From: an uncultured Myxococcales bacterium
GTDB lineage: Bacteria > Myxococcota_A > UBA9042
Assembly: GCA_903842345.1 (NCBI GenBank)
Contig: CAIMLR010000014.1
Coordinates: forward strand, 124,001 to 188,000
DNA length: 64,000 nt
Reading direction: 5' to 3'
Shown here: positions 60,645-64,000 of the stretch, in pieces
Numbering within the stretch: the first letter of the stretch is position 1
Layout of the letters: every line of letters starts with the position of its first letter
The notes under the pieces: generated by a model
What the model was told of the DNA's origin: nothing
Database searches by the model: none
The model's input: only the letters and a program-made list of their open reading frames with translations
Position numbers and translations under genes: made by a program

Positions 60645-62018
60645 CTATTCCAGATGTTCCAGTGGGTCTTTGCCGGCGAAATACGCCTTGGTCGGCTTGT
60701 TGAACAGCGCCTTGGTCGTCAGCACCAGCAGACCAAACGACACGAACAGCACCCGCACCGCGTACTTGGCCACCGCGTACAGCGGATCTTCCTTCTCCAG
60801 GTCGTTCATAATCTTCCAGCGCCGGGCAAAGCCGTCGACAACCGTGAATTCCTTCTTGGTCGCCCGCTTCAGGTCCTCGTCCGTCATCCGGTCAATGTCG
60901 CGCCGCTTCTTCTCCAGTTCGCGCTTGCGCGGCTCGTAGCGGTCGCTGATTTTTTGCAGCTCGCTGAAATGCCGGTCCGCGCCCGAGGCTTCCGCCGACC
61001 GGTTCGCCGTCGTCAGCCGATCCAGCTCAGCCTTCCGCTGGTTCTTGACCTCTTCCAACTGGCTCTCCAGCGCCTCTTTCTCGTCGTGCAGCCGCCACCA
61101 CTGCGGGCCCTGACCCACCGCGCCGGAACGCCAGCCTTTCTCTTCCTGCCGCAAATCGATCGCAACGGATTCGATCTTCGCCTGCAAATCCTTGATCTGC
61201 GTGTCGAATTTCGGCGTCGCGACGGCCTCCAGCTTGGCCTCCGGCGCTTCGTCCTTCAGGCGCTTGCGGGAAATGCCCTCTTCGGATTCCAGATCCTCCA
61301 GATCCTTCTTGAAATCGCCGCGCAATTGCTGGCGCGCCGCCTCGCGAATGCCCTGCACTTCACCGTTCAGGCGCCCCTGAATCACGTCGTTGAACACCAG
61401 CAATTCCACCGGAATCGCCGTGACCGTGGCAAAGATGATGACCACCAGCACGCGCATCAGGATGGCGGGACTGAGGAAGATCGGCGTCTTGCGGCTTTCC
61501 ACGTCGGCGGTCACGACGAAGCGCTCGAAGATAATGATGATGCCGGAGATCAGGAACGCGAAAAGGAATGTGAGCAGCCAGCCCGCCGGGCCGAGCGCAT
61601 TGACGAAAACCCAGCGAAAACCGAGGGTCCAAGCCAAGAAGTCCATGCAGAACTGCACGCCCATCAGGAGCGACGCGAAGCCGACCTGCGCCTGCACCGT
61701 GCGCGGCATCGGGCCATGCTCGTCCAGGATCATGAGCTTGATGAGCGGGTTGAGCCACGTCGGCTTGTACAGGTCGACGTACGGCGCGTACTGCCGCCGA
61801 GTATGGCGACGCACGGGCGGCTCCGGCTCGGGCGCGACGGCGGGCGGCGGCTCAGGCGTGTCGACTTGCGCAACCACCGGATCGTCGGCGTTCACTGCGG
61901 GCACCCCATCCATGGGCGTGTCTTCACGGTGCACGACTTCCAACGGCGGGTGTTCACGATGGGTTTCGGTGCCGAAAGGTTGCTCAGCGCCGGGCTGCTT
62001 AAAGGGCGAGGTAGCCAT
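60645..62018 (-). CDS. DUF4407 membrane protein with coiled coil
   Basis: A 457-residue protein. The N-terminus (about 1-95) is polar and Pro/Glu-rich. Transmembrane helices lie near 110-225 (VGFASLLMGVQFCMDFLAWTLGF, WLLTFLFAFLISGIIIIF, ILMRVLVVIIFATVTAIPVELLV). The following 150 residues are a long charged coiled coil (KDLEDLESEEGISRKRLKDEAPEAKL and on). A last helix (AVRVLFVSFGLLVLTTKALF) closes it. The layout matches DUF4407, known from several phyla and of unknown function. The start at ATG 62018 lacks a ribosome-binding site, so an upstream ATG near 62073 is possible. Confidence 0.75.
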   Translation of the reverse strand: MATSPFKQPGAEQPFGTETHREHPPLEVVHREDTPMDGVPAVNADDPVVAQVDTPEPPPAVAPEPEPPVRRHTRRQYAPYVDLYKPTWLNPLIKLMILDEHGPMPRTVQAQVGFASLLMGVQFCMDFLAWTLGFRWVFVNALGPAGWLLTFLFAFLISGIIIIFERFVVTADVESRKTPIFLSPAILMRVLVVIIFATVTAIPVELLVFNDVIQGRLNGEVQGIREAARQQLRGDFKKDLEDLESEEGISRKRLKDEAPEAKLEAVATPKFDTQIKDLQAKIESVAIDLRQEEKGWRSGAVGQGPQWWRLHDEKEALESQLEEVKNQRKAELDRLTTANRSAEASGADRHFSELQKISDRYEPRKRELEKKRRDIDRMTDEDLKRATKKEFTVVDGFARRWKIMNDLEKEDPLYAVAKYAVRVLFVSFGLLVLTTKALFNKPTKAYFAGKDPLEHLE

Positions 62019-62155
62019 GCAATTCGTTGACAGCAGCGCGGGATGCGCCGGTCCAACAGGATAAGGGCGCATGCCGGGACTGTCTAGGAGAAACGCGCGA
62101 ACCGGCACATCCGGCGCAAAAAGCCACACGAACCGCGACGTCACATGGCCGTCGC

Positions 62156-62207
62156 TTGCGCGTCATGGCAGCGCCCGCTAGAGTCGGAAATGTGCTCAGG
62201 TCAGCAC
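62156..62207 (+). promoter_or_regulatory. Sigma70 promoter and operator of the MopE-like gene
   Basis: TTGCGC (62156-62161), a 17-base spacer, then TAGAGT (62179-62184). The start site would be near 62191. A GTGCT-CAGGTC-AGCAC dyad covers 62192-62207, directly at the predicted start, where a repressor could act. Confidence 0.45.
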
Positions 62208-62224
62208 GTACACTGTGAATTTTG

Positions 62225-64000
62225 ATGAACGCACTGCCCCGCAGCTCCGTCCTCGTCGCCGCGCTCGCGCTGGCCTTCGCATGCAGTTCGCCACCGAGCG
62301 GCGCGGGCGCGGGCGACGTCAGCCTCACCGACCTTGGGTTCACCGGGTCAAAGTTGGATGGCACCGGCGACACCGGCGCCAAGGACAGCAATTCGCCGCC
62401 GAGTGACGCCAAGGTCGACCCGGCGAGCTGTCCCTTTCCCGCCAACCCCGCCAGCGGCGAAGCGGGCGCCGCTTGCAAGGTCGCCGGCGACTGCCAAAGC
62501 GGCTTTTGCGTGGAATCCGCCGACGGCAAGATCTGCAGCCGCGGCTGTGTCGATTGCTGCCCCGGCGGCATGACGTGCACGCAACTCGCCAATGGCGCGG
62601 ACTTCGCGCTCGTTTGCGTGCCACAGATGCTCGCGCTTTGCCGCCCGTGCGCGACGGACGCTGAGTGCGCGGCGGTCGACAAGGGCGCGCTCTGCATCGA
62701 CCGCGGCGACAACGACTTGGGCAATATCGGCAAATACTGTGGCGGGGGCTGCGCCGATGCGAGCGACTGTCCAGGCGGCTATTCCTGCAAAACCGTGCAA
62801 GGGGAAAAAGGCGCGGGCACCCAGTGCGTCCCCGACAGCGGCGAATGCACGTGCGGCAAGACCGCCATCCTCGCGGGCGCAACGACAACGTGCAAGACGA
62901 CCAATGACCTGGGCACGTGCGCCGGGAGCCGCAAGTGCGCGCTGGACGGCTTGACGCTCTGCGACGCACCAAGTCCGACGGCGGAAGTCTGCAATGGCAA
63001 GGACGACAACTGCGATGGCGCCACGGACGAGCTCGGCGCAGTCGGCTGCAAGCTGTACTTCGGCGACGGCGACGACGACGGTTTTGGCGGCGGCACGGGC
63101 GCATGCCTGTGCGCGCCCGACCTCGCCCACGCGCACAGCCAAGGCGCGGATTGCGACGACGCGACTGCCGCCATCCATCCCGGCGCCGCCGAACTGTGCA
63201 ACGGCAAGGACGACAACTGCGACGGCAAGACCGACGAACCCGGCGCGCAGGGGTGCAAATCCTACTTTGCCGACGCCGATCACGACGGCTTTGGCGCTGG
63301 TGCGGGCGCGTGCCAGTGCGCCGCCGACCTCGCGTTTCCGGTGACGAGCAGCAACGACTGCAACGACGCCTCGGTCGCCATCAGCCCGGCGGCCAGCGAA
63401 ACGTGCAACCAGATCGACGACAACTGCAACGGCGTGACGGACGAGGGCGGCGTGTCCTGCGTCGTGTTCTACGTCGACGCCGACAGCGATGGCTACGGCA
63501 GCAGCGACGGGGCGTGCCTGTGCCAGCCCGACGCCATCCACACCGCCACCAAGAACGGCGACTGCGACGACGACGCGCCCAACGTGCACCCCAAGGGCGT
63601 GGAAATCTGCAACGGCGTCGACGACAACTGCAACGGCTTGACCGACGAAGGCGCGGCGACCGGCTGCACCGTGTTTTTCGTGGACGGCGACGGCGACAAG
63701 TTCGGCGGCGGAACCGGCGCGTGCCAGTGCGCCGCTGACGCGACGTACACAACCGCGAAGGGCGGCGACTGCAACGACGGCGACAAGAGCATCAACCCCA
63801 AGGTCGACGAAACCTGCAACGGCAAGGACGACAACTGCGATGGCCTGACCGACGAAGTCGGCGCGGAGGGCTGCATCAGCTACTTCGTCGACAGCGACGG
63901 CGACGGCTTTGGCGGCGACGCGCTCGCCCCCAAGTGCCAGTGCGCGGCCGCGGGCGTCTACGCGGCGCTCGTTGCGGGCGACTGCCTGGACAGCAACAAG
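62225..64000 (+). CDS. MopE-repeat lipoprotein (runs off the window)
   Basis: An open frame of 592 codons from ATG 62225 to the window edge with no stop, so it is partial. The signal peptide ends in the lipobox AFAC. After an Asp/Ser/Gly linker come Cys modules (CKVAGDCQSGFC, CATDAECAAVDKGALC). Then a tandem array of MopE-type putative metal-binding units begins with CNGKDDNCDG-type sequences at 62990, 63197, 63404, 63608 and 63815. The period is 69 residues (one copy 68), and each carries GDGDDDGFGG-like calcium loops. It is a secreted surface protein of unknown function; in Methylococcus the MopE family includes a copper-binding protein. Confidence 0.88.
   Translation, partial: MNALPRSSVLVAALALAFACSSPPSGAGAGDVSLTDLGFTGSKLDGTGDTGAKDSNSPPSDAKVDPASCPFPANPASGEAGAACKVAGDCQSGFCVESADGKICSRGCVDCCPGGMTCTQLANGADFALVCVPQMLALCRPCATDAECAAVDKGALCIDRGDNDLGNIGKYCGGGCADASDCPGGYSCKTVQGEKGAGTQCVPDSGECTCGKTAILAGATTTCKTTNDLGTCAGSRKCALDGLTLCDAPSPTAEVCNGKDDNCDGATDELGAVGCKLYFGDGDDDGFGGGTGACLCAPDLAHAHSQGADCDDATAAIHPGAAELCNGKDDNCDGKTDEPGAQGCKSYFADADHDGFGAGAGACQCAADLAFPVTSSNDCNDASVAISPAASETCNQIDDNCNGVTDEGGVSCVVFYVDADSDGYGSSDGACLCQPDAIHTATKNGDCDDDAPNVHPKGVEICNGVDDNCNGLTDEGAATGCTVFFVDGDGDKFGGGTGACQCAADATYTTAKGGDCNDGDKSINPKVDETCNGKDDNCDGLTDEVGAEGCISYFVDSDGDGFGGDALAPKCQCAAAGVYAALVAGDCLDSNK

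Overview
High-GC bacterial chromosome segment with dense genes on both strands. Several features recall Myxococcota or a related deltaproteobacterial-type lineage: large secreted lipoproteins with long Asp/Ala/Thr linkers after the lipobox, FG-GAP, RCC1, Kazal and MopE-type repeats, an abundance of sigma54 (-24/-12) promoters, and a duplicated PEP-synthesis toolkit (ppsA plus ppdK). No rRNA or marker protein allows a firm placement, so this is inference. There is one tRNA (Asn), and I saw no insertion sequence, phage or CRISPR array.

Layout. 1-3000: tRNA-Asn, an XRE regulator, a Cys-rich lipoprotein and a metallo-beta-lactamase-fold hydrolase. 3186-14930: a sulfur module. It holds a sulfide:quinone oxidoreductase with a tiny membrane partner, small zinc-ribbon, YgaP-like and carboxymuconolactone-decarboxylase-like proteins, a sigma54 activator, and, tail-to-tail with that activator, a six-gene operon. 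The operon encodes a Tat-exported molybdopterin oxidoreductase, a 4Fe-4S protein, NrfD, two YeeE/YedE sulfur transporters (one fused to a rhodanese) and a roughly 12-haem cytochrome c. It starts from a near-consensus sigma54 promoter with palindromes about 100-140 bp upstream. 14944-25616: an FG-GAP/ASPIC lipoprotein, sigma54-driven ppsA, a DNA adenine methylase, a sigma54-driven Kazal lipoprotein and an RCC1-repeat lipoprotein. 25841-34715: class II photolyase, CinA-like protein, PDZ-thioredoxin, DedA and glycosyltransferase, orphan ParB-like protein, QueG and an M50-like membrane protein. 34799-38426: PPDK regulatory protein and PPDK.

38427-39000 has no protein gene but carries a complete sigma54 promoter architecture (upstream inverted half-sites, an IHF-consensus match, -24/-12). 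It is followed by about 250 nt of highly structured sequence ending in an intrinsic terminator. I interpret this as an undescribed sigma54-dependent small RNA with two tandem anti-Shine-Dalgarno-like repeats, and regard it as the most novel signal in the window.

39001-49696: serB, prmC, an SDR/DUF4442/membrane gene cluster, an Rrf2-type regulator divergent from a small Cys protein, rpsU, an outer-membrane-type protein, a metzincin lipoprotein, and a TPM-like membrane protein paired with a protein ending in a ten-fold Asp-Cys tail. 49900-64000: DEAD-box helicase, old yellow enzyme, DUF4336, a radical SAM/SPASM maturase, MscS, sigma54-driven Hsp20, a DksA-like zinc finger, clpS-clpA, a DUF4407 protein, and a MopE-repeat lipoprotein that runs off the window.

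Several genes share one likely control layer: sigma54 plus enhancer-binding proteins, of which only one is encoded here. The promoter calls were made by eye from the -24/-12 spacing.
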